Positions 1 through 6,697 of a DNA stretch of 64,000 nucleotides are shown piece after piece. Position 1 is the first letter of the stretch. Each line of letters starts with the position of its first letter. The notes under the pieces are model-generated. The model did no database searches. It saw nothing but the letters and a program-made list of their open reading frames with translations, and was not told where the DNA came from. Source of the DNA: Armatimonadetes bacterium Uphvl-Ar1 (lineage in GTDB: Bacteria > Armatimonadota > Fimbriimonadia > Fimbriimonadales > Fimbriimonadaceae); the NCBI GenBank assembly GCA_002162075.1, contig CP021423.1, forward strand, positions 186,001-250,000, read 5' to 3'. Both the position numbers and the translations under genes were made by a program.

Positions 1-732
1 GCGAATGGGGATTGAATTGATTGATATCCATCTGAGTTCTCCGCTTGGATGATGAATCCCCATAACTACGTTGGTGAGGGGTTCTCCGGTGCGGAGAGTA
101 ATCATGGCTGGGTGTTCTTCGCCGGGGAAATCTGAGCCATCTTCGTGGATGGATCGCCACCGGGGGTCGATTGAGGTGCGGCCCATGAGTTGACCAGTGG
201 TGAGGCCGAGAATACGTTTGGCGGCGGGATTGCAGACAATAATTTCACCCTGGGTGTTTTGGACGACAATTCCTTCTTGCATTGCGTTCGTCATCGCCGT
301 GAGGATGGCTTCGTTTTCATTAATGCGTGTTCTGAGTTGGGCGTCGGCAGTGATATTTACGATTGTTGCGATATGGGCGAGTGGTTTGTTATCTTCGGAA
401 ATGAGAACGGTATCTAGTTTTACGTGGACGCAGGTGCCATCACGGCGGATGTAGCGGTGTTCTCCGTGGTATTCCTCGGTGTGTTCGATGGCACTGTTGA
501 CACAGGCCATAACGGTTGGTTTATCATCTGGGTGGAGGTTGTTGATCCATTCAAAGCCGCAGATTTTTTCGGGAGGCTGGTCAAGTAGATCGCAGTAGGC
601 TTGATTCACCGCGAGACAATTGCCGTCCAGTGTGCTGAGAAACATTGGAACGGGGAGTCGGTTCACTCTTCTCTCAAAATCGAGAATGATTTTTGCGAAA
701 GTCTCTGTTTTTGAATTTGCCACCTGATTCAC
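1..732 (-). CDS. PAS-domain sensor protein, N-terminal part (runs off the left edge)
   Basis: Reading leftwards from a GTG at 732, an open frame of 244 codons reaches the window edge. Two PAS domains are visible: one around residues 12-115 (core 'LDGNCLAVNQAYCDLL', PAC-like 'HRYIRRDGTCVHVKL') and a second starting near residue 135 ('AMQEGIVVQNTQGEIIVCN'). No membrane segment or signal peptide precedes them, so it is probably a cytoplasmic sensor. The output domain (kinase, GGDEF or other) lies outside the window and cannot be named. A second GTG at 723 is an alternative start. PAS domains bind small ligands or cofactors; the ligand cannot be told from sequence. No other gene is linked to it here. 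Confidence 0.8.
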   Translation of the reverse strand, partial: MNQVANSKTETFAKIILDFERRVNRLPVPMFLSTLDGNCLAVNQAYCDLLDQPPEKICGFEWINNLHPDDKPTVMACVNSAIEHTEEYHGEHRYIRRDGTCVHVKLDTVLISEDNKPLAHIATIVNITADAQLRTRINENEAILTAMTNAMQEGIVVQNTQGEIIVCNPAAKRILGLTTGQLMGRTSIDPRWRSIHEDGSDFPGEEHPAMITLRTGEPLTNVVMGIHHPSGELRWISINSIPIR

Positions 733-827
733 GATTCTAAGTAGAGTTTTGGCTCATGGAGATGGGTTCACGAGGCCTGCAACCGAATTCGGATTTTTTT
801 GTTTGGGTTCCAACAAGTTTTGGGTAC

Positions 828-983
828 TTAATGTTGGAATTGGTTGAGATTGAGGGAGACGGCTTGAGGGGATGGCGCTGATGGCGAGGGGGTGGGCGAT
901 TGGTTTGACGCAAGGGTGACGAGAGTGATCAGGGCGATGATTGCGCCGACGGTGTAGCTCTGAATGAGGCTTCGTTTATCCAC
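828..983 (-). CDS. possible 51-residue single-span membrane peptide
   Basis: A GTG-started frame encodes a short hydrophilic start, a hydrophobic stretch around residues 9-24 (YTVGAIIALITLVTLA) and a Pro/Ser-rich tail. It lies on the same strand as, and about 60 bases downstream of, the lipoprotein gene ending at 1045, so it could be a distal operon member. There is no ATG in frame and no homologue I recognise. The frame is open further upstream, so the start is uncertain. It may be a chance frame. Confidence 0.3.
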   Translation of the reverse strand: MDKRSLIQSYTVGAIIALITLVTLASNQSPTPSPSAPSPQAVSLNLNQFQH

Positions 984-1044
984 GATATAGGATTCGGTGG
1001 ATGCCAGTATTTTTGCAGGTGAGTTAGGGCTGAAGTCGGATGCT

Positions 1045-1749
1045 TTAGCGGTACTCTGCGGTGCCGGAGCCTTTGATTTGGATTCCTTTTGCGGTGAGGT
1101 TGATTGTGAAATCTTGGGTGGTTGGGGTGGTTTTGCCGAACGATAAAGTGGCAGAGATTTCGTCTGAGATCATATCGCTACCGGAGGGGGATTCGAAGTT
1201 GACGAAGTAGATTCCGCGACCGACGCTGGTTCCCGGTTTGGGGTAGGACTGTTTGCTTGATTGGGGTGAGCCAAATTTTGCGGGCTTCCAATTGATTTTG
1301 TGGTTTTGGAGGGGAAGTTTGAAATCGGTGGCAAAGATGATCGTGATTTGGTTTTCGGAGTCGAATGTGTCGGAGCCATCCATGATTTCGAGGTGGTATT
1401 TTTGAGCCTCGTCCGTAGTGCCGTTACTTGTGGCTTTATCGGACTCCTTAAATTTGAGGAGAGTGATGTTTTTGACGGGGAAAGTCTTACCGTTGATTTG
1501 GGCGGACAAGTTGGTGGTTTGGATTGCGGCAGTGTTGGGCGTGGAATTTGAGGATATGGGAACATCGCCGCCGGGAAGTTGACTGAGGACCTCGGCTGTC
1601 GATTTTTGGGTACCGGATTTCTTTGGTTTCGGGTTGCTGCTCTTGGTTGACTTTGGATTTTCGGCGATAGGTGTTGGGGCGGGCTGGGGGGCACAGCCAA
1701 GAATGAGGCTGAATGATGTTGCAACCAGGATTAAGGTCAACCGAGACAT
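1045..1749 (-). CDS. hypothetical lipoprotein
   Basis: This 234-residue protein begins with a lipoprotein signal (hydrophobic stretch, lipobox LILGC, Cys about residue 19) followed by a low-complexity Pro/Ser/Lys/Thr linker to about residue 65. The rest is beta-rich ('INGKTFPVKNITLLKF', 'YHLEIMDGSDTFDSENQITI') and looks like a small folded extracytoplasmic domain. I do not recognise a family. It would be anchored to a membrane by its lipidated Cys. It starts 26 bases after the M48 protease gene on the same strand, so the two are probably co-transcribed, hinting at an envelope role. Confidence 0.75.
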   Translation of the reverse strand: MSRLTLILVATSFSLILGCAPQPAPTPIAENPKSTKSSNPKPKKSGTQKSTAEVLSQLPGGDVPISSNSTPNTAAIQTTNLSAQINGKTFPVKNITLLKFKESDKATSNGTTDEAQKYHLEIMDGSDTFDSENQITIIFATDFKLPLQNHKINWKPAKFGSPQSSKQSYPKPGTSVGRGIYFVNFESPSGSDMISDEISATLSFGKTTPTTQDFTINLTAKGIQIKGSGTAEYR

Positions 1750-1774
1750 AGTTGGATATTCGGCTGAAAGTGGG

Positions 1775-2605
1775 TTATTTCCTTAGGTTTGTGGGGAGCC
1801 CGTTTGGGTAGGCGTTTTTGATGTTTTGCTCGATTCTGCCGATGCGGTTTTCGGGGGAAGGGTGAGTGGATGCGAATTCGGGTTGGCGAGATCCTCCGGA
1901 GGCTTTTTCGAGAATTTGCATAACCCCGATGAGGGCTCGGGGGTCGTAACCGGCTTCGACCATGAGCTGAATACCCCATTCGTCGGATTCGAGTTCGTCG
2001 TCGCGGCCGTATTTCATATTGAGCATGCTTCCGATCGCTTGGGCAACGGTTGCGGCTCCGGCGGAATCTGAAGCGGTGGCAACGGCGGTTGTGAGTCCGG
2101 TCGTGAGTTGCTGTTTCGCCATGTGCTCGGCTCCGTGGCGTTCGATGACGTGACCGATTTCGTGTCCTAGAACGCCAGCAAGTTGGCCTTCGGTTTCTAG
2201 TTGGTTGAAGAGGGCGCGGGTGATGAAGATTTGCCCGCCGGGGAGGGCGAAGGCGTTAACGGTTTTGGTGTCTGCGAGGAGGTGGAATTCGAATGTGTAC
2301 GGTGCCTTTTTGGCGATGGTGTTATGCGCTAGGTGTTGGCCGACCCGTTGGACTAGATCAAGATCTGGCCCGGAGGTGACTTGGCCTCCGTACTGGGCAG
2401 CCATGTGGGGGGCGGCTTGGAGGCCGAGAGCGATTTCCTGGTCAGCGGTGATATTGACGCGCTGGGACTCGCCGGTGACGGGGTTGGATTGGCTCGATCC
2501 GAAGTAGCCGACGATGGCGACAATCGCGATCACGAGGCCGATGAGGGGTGATCCCCGTCTTGCGGTTCGGGGCTGAGGGCCTTGGCGATATCCGGGTCGT
2601 CCCAT
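1775..2605 (-). CDS. M48-family zinc metalloprotease
   Basis: The 276-residue product has one membrane anchor near residues 21-36 (LIGLVIAIVAIVGYFG), then an M48 peptidase domain. The zinc motif HEIGH is at residues 148-152 and the third zinc ligand is probably Glu206 in 'DDELESDEWG'. The conserved 'NAFALPGGQIFITRAL' segment precedes the active site. Members of this group (LoiP/BepA/HtpX relatives) degrade or quality-control envelope proteins. The single N-terminal anchor suggests the catalytic domain faces the periplasm. It sits 9 bases after the GNAT gene and upstream of a lipoprotein gene, all on one strand, probably one operon. The assignment to M48 is firm; the substrate is unknown. Confidence 0.92.
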   Translation of the reverse strand: MGRPGYRQGPQPRTARRGSPLIGLVIAIVAIVGYFGSSQSNPVTGESQRVNITADQEIALGLQAAPHMAAQYGGQVTSGPDLDLVQRVGQHLAHNTIAKKAPYTFEFHLLADTKTVNAFALPGGQIFITRALFNQLETEGQLAGVLGHEIGHVIERHGAEHMAKQQLTTGLTTAVATASDSAGAATVAQAIGSMLNMKYGRDDELESDEWGIQLMVEAGYDPRALIGVMQILEKASGGSRQPEFASTHPSPENRIGRIEQNIKNAYPNGLPTNLRK

Positions 2606-2614
2606 CCCTTAAGT

Positions 2615-3580
2615 TTAATCGAGATTTGCGGGTCTTGTCATGGGTTGGTAGCGACGGTTGACGCGGAAACCATATTTGCCGTAGAAGTCGACGAGGGATG
2701 TCCAGTCGATGATGCATCGGTGGACTCCGAGGCGTTGAAGGTGCTGGAGTCCGGCGACGAGAAGGGCACCGCCAAGTTTGCGTCCGCGGACGCGTTGTGA
2801 TACGCCGATGGGGCCGAGGGCACCGGATTGTGGGCCAAGGTCTTCCTGCCAAACATATCCAGCGGTTGGGTGGTGGGAGGTGGAATAGTTTTGGGTGTAA
2901 GCAAAGCCTTCAATTGAGTCGCCTTGCCACAGGGCGATGATGTCCTCAAACTCTTTCCATTCTTTACATTTTTCGATCACCGTGTCGTAATGCCAGCGTC
3001 CGGGGAATTCTCGGATGAAGAATTCTTCGAGGGCGTTTATGTCGGTTGGGGAGCATGTCTTGACTTGAAGGTCTGGTTCGCTGAGTGGGGTGAGCCAATC
3101 GGGGTTGATAGAGAAATCGCGGAGGTCTCGCTCAAGGTCGTAGGCGAGGTCTCCGTCGCGATGGAAGCCGAGGGATTCGAGAAGGTTGATGAGTTCGGGG
3201 CATTCGGTGGGGACGCCGGGGAACATATGGCCTTGGTCTTGACCGAAGACGATGGGTTGTGATTTGGGGACTTGGGCGAGGAGGTGTTCGAGGAGTTTTT
3301 TGCCGTGTTTGAGCTTTGTGCAGGCGAATTGGCTGATATGGATGCGGTTGAGGTTGGGTTCGCCGAAGAGGACGCCGTAGGGGTCGGCTTTGGCAGCAAT
3401 GAAGGCTTGGGGCCCAAAAGAGTTGGTTAGGGTGAAAGAGAGCTCGGGGAGGAACGTATTGTTGATCAGCTTGTGGCGGAGGGTTTGTTCGGGGACACGG
3501 TATTTGGGGGGGTATGTTGCGTCCCAGATGGGTTCGACGTTAAATTCGAGATTAGGGTCGAGGGGGAGGATATTGCTCAA
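2615..3580 (-). CDS. GNAT-family N-acetyltransferase
   Basis: This is a 321-residue protein with a C-terminal GNAT domain: the acetyl-CoA-binding loop is 'VSQRVRGRKLGGALL' (about residues 255-270), followed by 'LGVHRCIIDWTSLVDFYGKYGF', the usual helix-strand end of the fold (split here for length only). The N-terminal half also resembles a degenerate GNAT domain, so it may be a tandem-GNAT protein. It would move an acetyl group from acetyl-CoA to an amine; the acceptor is unknown. The start overlaps the end of the gene at 3577-3966 by four bases (ATGA), indicating translational coupling. Confidence 0.8.
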   Translation of the reverse strand: MSNILPLDPNLEFNVEPIWDATYPPKYRVPEQTLRHKLINNTFLPELSFTLTNSFGPQAFIAAKADPYGVLFGEPNLNRIHISQFACTKLKHGKKLLEHLLAQVPKSQPIVFGQDQGHMFPGVPTECPELINLLESLGFHRDGDLAYDLERDLRDFSINPDWLTPLSEPDLQVKTCSPTDINALEEFFIREFPGRWHYDTVIEKCKEWKEFEDIIALWQGDSIEGFAYTQNYSTSHHPTAGYVWQEDLGPQSGALGPIGVSQRVRGRKLGGALLVAGLQHLQRLGVHRCIIDWTSLVDFYGKYGFRVNRRYQPMTRPANLD

Positions 3581-3966
3581 GAGACGGCGAGTTTACTTGG
3601 CTCGGTCAAGTGGAAGGCTTGTTTGACGGCGGTTTGGGTGAGTTGGAGGAGATCGCGTACGGTGCGGTCATCTTGGTGGAGCAGTTGGGTGAGGGTTGGC
3701 GATTGGAAGAGTTGCTCGAATGCGTCGAGGGGTTTTGTCCACGTGAGAGACTTGGGAGCTTCTGGGAGGTGTTGGGTGAGTTGTTTTTTGATGAAACGAT
3801 AGTTGTTGAGCATCCAATTTCGCTCGGCGGTGTATTGGGTTTCGAGACCGGGCGATTGTCCGTATTGGTTGGCGTCGGCGATGGTTTGGGCGAGTTTGGT
3901 GTAATGTTCGATGAAGGTCTTGGCGATTCGATCGGCGGGGATGGGGGCAAGTGGTTTTTGAATCAT
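3577..3966 (-). CDS. hypothetical protein, mostly helical, 129 residues
   Basis: A soluble, predominantly helical protein with no signal peptide and no membrane segment ('RIAKTFIEHYTKLAQTIADA', 'NNYRFIKKQLTQHLPEAP'). I do not recognise a family. Its ends overlap both neighbours by four bases (GNAT gene downstream, DUF1844-like gene upstream), so it is coupled in a tight operon and is very likely a real gene. The operon continues to the M48 protease and lipoprotein. Confidence 0.65.
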   Translation of the reverse strand: MIQKPLAPIPADRIAKTFIEHYTKLAQTIADANQYGQSPGLETQYTAERNWMLNNYRFIKKQLTQHLPEAPKSLTWTKPLDAFEQLFQSPTLTQLLHQDDRTVRDLLQLTQTAVKQAFHLTEPSKLAVS

Positions 3967-4253
3967 GAGTTGACCTCGTTGAGTTTTTGGATGTAGTTGA
4001 TTTTGAGGTTACTGACGAGGGTTTGGATTTGGCGTTTGTCGCTGTCGTCGAGTTGGGGGATGATGAATTCGCTCAGTTGGGAGACGACATCGACAGCGGT
4101 TTTGGCTTGGGTGAGGTCTTTTTCGATTTTGCCGGTGATGAGATCGTTTTGGAGGCCGAGTTTTTGCCACGCGATTCCGGCCATTTGGTCGATCATGACC
4201 ATGATGACTTGGTCGACGTCGATGGGTTGCGTTCCTTGCGGATCGTTGTTCAT
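3963..4253 (-). CDS. DUF1844-like small protein
   Basis: From an ATG at 4253 this encodes 96 residues: an acidic start, then a two-helix domain ('MIDQMAGIAWQKLGL', 'EKDLTQAKTAVDVVSQL', 'LVSNLKINYIQKLNEV') with the layout of DUF1844 proteins. A longer frame starts at 4328, but that would run through the vapBC operator, so the internal ATG, preceded by a weak purine stretch, is preferred. The function of DUF1844 is unknown. It is the first gene of a run of five on this strand and is divergent from vapBC, sharing a short control region. Confidence 0.7.
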   Translation of the reverse strand: MNNDPQGTQPIDVDQVIMVMIDQMAGIAWQKLGLQNDLITGKIEKDLTQAKTAVDVVSQLSEFIIPQLDDSDKRQIQTLVSNLKINYIQKLNEVNS

Positions 4254-4300
4254 CTCTGAATTTGTATACGTTTCTTGTTGGTGAAAGGGGTCAAGAATTT

Positions 4301-4346
4301 TCACCATGGTAGAAAGGTGGAACGCCATGGTAGAATTCCACCATGG
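4301..4346. promoter_or_regulatory. palindromic operator/promoter of the vapBC module
   Basis: Two direct copies of CCATGGTAGAA lie at 4304-4314 and 4325-4335. The second copy is part of a 22-base near-perfect inverted repeat, 4325-4346, with arms CCATGGT and ACCATGG around GAATTC; only one symmetric pair mismatches. The palindrome contains the vapB ATG (4343-4345). A -10-like TAGAAT at 4331-4336 ends only six bases before the ATG and no ribosome-binding site is present, which fits a leaderless transcript. VapB-type antitoxins normally autorepress by binding such repeats; binding here is inferred. Confidence 0.65.
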
Positions 4347-4600
4347 CTTTGAATATCAAGAACGAAGAGGTTTATCGGTTGGCGCGGAAGTTGGCGGATC
4401 AGCTTGGGGTGAGCATGACGGAGGCGGTGCGGGTGGCTTTGGAACAGGCAATTCGTCGCAATGAATCACCCACGGAGCTCGAACAGAGGCGAACTCAAGT
4501 GCACACTTTGTTGAAGGAGATTCGTTTGGCGATTCCAAATATGCCTTCGATGAGGGAGATTGACGAGGAGATGTATGATGAGATGGGGTTGCCGAGGTGA
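4343..4600 (+). CDS. vapB: VapB-type antitoxin
   Basis: An 85-residue protein of the PSK/VapB antitoxin type: an N-terminal ribbon-helix-helix-like DNA-binding part ('IKNEEVYRLARKLADQLGVS', 'MTEAVRVALEQAI') and a C-terminal tail ('MREIDEEMYDEMGLPR') that in this family wraps the toxin. Its stop overlaps the GTG start of the toxin gene (GTGA at 4597-4600). The start codon lies inside the palindromic operator and has no ribosome-binding site, suggesting leaderless, self-repressed expression. Confidence 0.88.
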   Translation: MALNIKNEEVYRLARKLADQLGVSMTEAVRVALEQAIRRNESPTELEQRRTQVHTLLKEIRLAIPNMPSMREIDEEMYDEMGLPR

Positions 4601-5010
4601 TTCTAGAGACATCAGCGTTGATTGCTTTGTTACGAAATGAAGACGAAGCGGATGACATTGAGAAATGTCTTGTGGAAGCAACTCAGCCGATCTTTATGTC
4701 AGCCGCGAGTTATTTGGAGGCAGGGATCGTAACCGATCGCAGTGGGGATGCCATCACTTCAGCTCGGCTTGACACCTTGCTGACACAACTGAGAGTGATT
4801 GTTGTTCCAGTTAGTTTTGCCCAGGCGCAAAAAGGCAGGGAACTCGCTCGAACTTTTGGCAAAGGAACAGGGCATCCAGCTCAGTTGAATTTTGGAGATT
4901 GTTTTGCCTTGGCTTTGAGCTTGGAATCGGATGAACGATTGCTCTACAAGGGCGAGGATTTCCGGCAGGCAGGAGTGCGGAATGCGCTCGATGACTTTAC
5001 TGCGCGTTGA
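4597..5010 (+). CDS. vapC: VapC-type PIN-domain ribonuclease toxin
   Basis: The 137-residue PIN-domain protein starts at a GTG overlapping the vapB stop. Acidic active-site positions are Glu4 ('MILETSALIAL'), Glu41 ('SAASYLEAGIV'), Asp101 ('LNFGDCFALALS') and Asp121. In most VapC proteins the first of these is Asp (V-D-T-S-A); here it is Glu, a conservative but unusual change. VapC toxins cut specific RNAs (tRNA or rRNA) and are neutralised by VapB. The last 14 bases overlap the 3' end of the convergent prepilin-like gene. Confidence 0.9.
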   Translation: MILETSALIALLRNEDEADDIEKCLVEATQPIFMSAASYLEAGIVTDRSGDAITSARLDTLLTQLRVIVVPVSFAQAQKGRELARTFGKGTGHPAQLNFGDCFALALSLESDERLLYKGEDFRQAGVRNALDDFTAR

Positions 5011-5755
5011 GGGATTGTCGCCAGAACCAATCGGATTCGATTTTTGATTGGGGGAAATTGCGGGTGTTGCCATCGGCGAAGATGAAGACGGCTTGCCCTT
5101 CGCTGGTGACTTCTTGCTTGTCGGCGTCCATTTTTGGAGTGCCACGATGGCGGAAGTCAACGTTCGGAACGCCGTTCCAGAATTCTGGTGGATCGAAGAA
5201 GTTGAATTTGTGCTTGGTTCCGGTTCCGTTTGGTCGCCAGGAGACATTGTAGAAAGCAGAAGTGACAAAGAGGGCGGAACGGGACGTATTTTCGAGGCTT
5301 GAAGACGATGCGGCACCAGAGCAGTTGGGGAACTGGCTGTAATCACTGCGCTCATGCATGTCGCTGCCGATGACTCCCCAGTTGTAGCCGATGCCGAGAT
5401 CATCACCGAACCAAGGCTCGGCGGTGAGGGTGGGGTCTTTGCTGAGTTTGCTTTTGATGTAAGGAGATATCAGCCCTTTGGTTGAATCGTACTCGTAGGT
5501 GTTGGTTTGGCGTCCGAACCAGGACTGGATAACTGGGCCGTCGGAGTACATTGCGAGGGGGAATGTGTCGTCGCTGTCGGCTTGGTAAAGCATGGTGGCG
5601 GTGTGCAGTTGCTTACCGGCCCGACCGACGCCCATTGTTTGGACGGCTCCTTTGGCTTGGACGAAGACAGGGAAGATAAACGCGGCGAGCATCGCGATGA
5701 TTGCGATGACGACGAGAAGTTCTATGAGAGTGAAAGCCCGGTTTTTCATTTTCAC
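4997..5755 (-). CDS. prepilin-like protein with H-X9-DG-type C-terminus (DUF1559-like)
   Basis: A 252-residue protein with a type IV prepilin N-terminus: basic leader, then 'FTLIELLVVIAIIAML' with the conserved Glu5 of the mature protein, followed by 'FPVFVQAKGA', the variant seen in large families in Armatimonadota. The C-terminal part contains the H...ADG arrangement ('VDFRHRGTP' then 'AVFIFADGNTR') of the DUF1559/H-X9-DG group. It would be processed by a prepilin peptidase and end up in a pilus-like or secretion-associated structure; no such machinery is nearby. The genuine start is probably the second Met (MKNRAF). Transcription ends against vapC. Confidence 0.85.
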   Translation of the reverse strand: MKMKNRAFTLIELLVVIAIIAMLAAFIFPVFVQAKGAVQTMGVGRAGKQLHTATMLYQADSDDTFPLAMYSDGPVIQSWFGRQTNTYEYDSTKGLISPYIKSKLSKDPTLTAEPWFGDDLGIGYNWGVIGSDMHERSDYSQFPNCSGAASSSSLENTSRSALFVTSAFYNVSWRPNGTGTKHKFNFFDPPEFWNGVPNVDFRHRGTPKMDADKQEVTSEGQAVFIFADGNTRNFPQSKIESDWFWRQSLNAQ

Positions 5756-5815
5756 CTTTTCTATTTTATGGGTGATTTATGAGAAAGACGATAGTTTTGC
5801 GGGGAAAGTTGGGAC

Positions 5816-5853
5816 AAAAAAATCCCCGTCCGGTTGGGGCGGGGATTTTTTTT
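5816..5853. terminator. bidirectional intrinsic terminator
   Basis: The hairpin AAAAAAATCCCCG / CGGGGATTTTTTT has an A-tract before it and a T-tract after it, so it can end transcription from either side. It serves the PEP-CTERM gene on the minus strand; there is no obvious plus-strand gene immediately upstream. Confidence 0.8.
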
Positions 5854-5864
5854 GTTGGGGGTGA

Positions 5865-6530
5865 TTATTTGCGCTTGCGTCGAGCAGCAGCGGCGGCGAG
5901 TCCGAGGCCAAGTACCATCATGGTTGCGGGTTCGGGAATTGCTTCTGCATCAACGATGATGTTGTCAACTCGGTTTGTTCCATTTAGAGGAGTTGTGCCA
6001 GTTGGGTTCGAGGTAGCGACCAATCGAACGAAGACTGTACTTGCGTTGTTTGTTGCTACTCCCAGAGATTGAGGTCCAAATGTTGACGGGACTGGCGTGG
6101 TCGCGGTCCATGTCACTTGAGGCACGACATAGTTGAACAAATCAGTGAAGTTAGTACCATCTGTACTGACAGAAACTTTGAAATCTGACGGACCCGTACT
6201 TGACCGATTTTGATCCCAAGTGATTGTTCCATTTTGAAATCCGGTGAGACTCACTTCGAACTGATAGTAATCTCCAATCGCCCATCCATTGGAACTCAAC
6301 GAGTTAGTTGACCCATTGCCAGCCGGAGTTGTCCAGTCGGTTGTGTTCGATGCGTGGAATCCACTTGCTGTTCCAACCCCAGTATCAGCAAGGATGCCAC
6401 TGATTGACGTGGAGTTACTCAGATCTGCCGGAGTGTTAACTTCGAATGACCAAGTGGCGATGTTGACGGCTTGGGCGGAAGCGCCGATTGCCAAAACGGC
6501 AATGGTGGTTGCGAAGGATGCAATTTTCAT
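5865..6530 (-). CDS. secreted PEP-CTERM protein
   Basis: The 221-residue product has a Sec signal peptide (about residues 1-22, cleavage after ASA-QA), a beta-rich body ('YYQFEVSLTGFQNGTITWDQ') resembling jelly-roll extracellular domains, and a C-terminal PEP-CTERM signal: 'IPEPATMMVLGLGLAAAAA' then RRKRK. Such tails are recognised by exosortases, which cut and attach proteins at the cell surface. No exosortase is in this window. The gene is monocistronic, with its own terminator. The ligand of the body is unknown. Confidence 0.88.
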   Translation of the reverse strand: MKIASFATTIAVLAIGASAQAVNIATWSFEVNTPADLSNSTSISGILADTGVGTASGFHASNTTDWTTPAGNGSTNSLSSNGWAIGDYYQFEVSLTGFQNGTITWDQNRSSTGPSDFKVSVSTDGTNFTDLFNYVVPQVTWTATTPVPSTFGPQSLGVATNNASTVFVRLVATSNPTGTTPLNGTNRVDNIIVDAEAIPEPATMMVLGLGLAAAAARRKRK

Positions 6531-6697
6531 TTGTTTGTTCCTCTTTGAGTGAGCTAAAAGGGTTGCCAGTGCGACCCGATTCAGTTGACATGCCCATTGT
6601 ATCGGTTGGAGGTTGTTGCGTGCGGGGTAGCGGGACTTGAATAAGGAATCTTAACGATTTAGGGACGTTTTTCTAGTATTTTTGCTAGTCTTTGAAC

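Noticed and set aside
190-454. Two plus-strand frames in the first 450 bases
   Set aside because: They are antisense to the clearly coding PAS-domain frame and show no protein-like pattern.
4254-4328. Longer N-terminus of the DUF1844-like protein
   Set aside because: It would be read through the vapBC operator and promoter. The internal ATG at 4253 gives the family's usual length.
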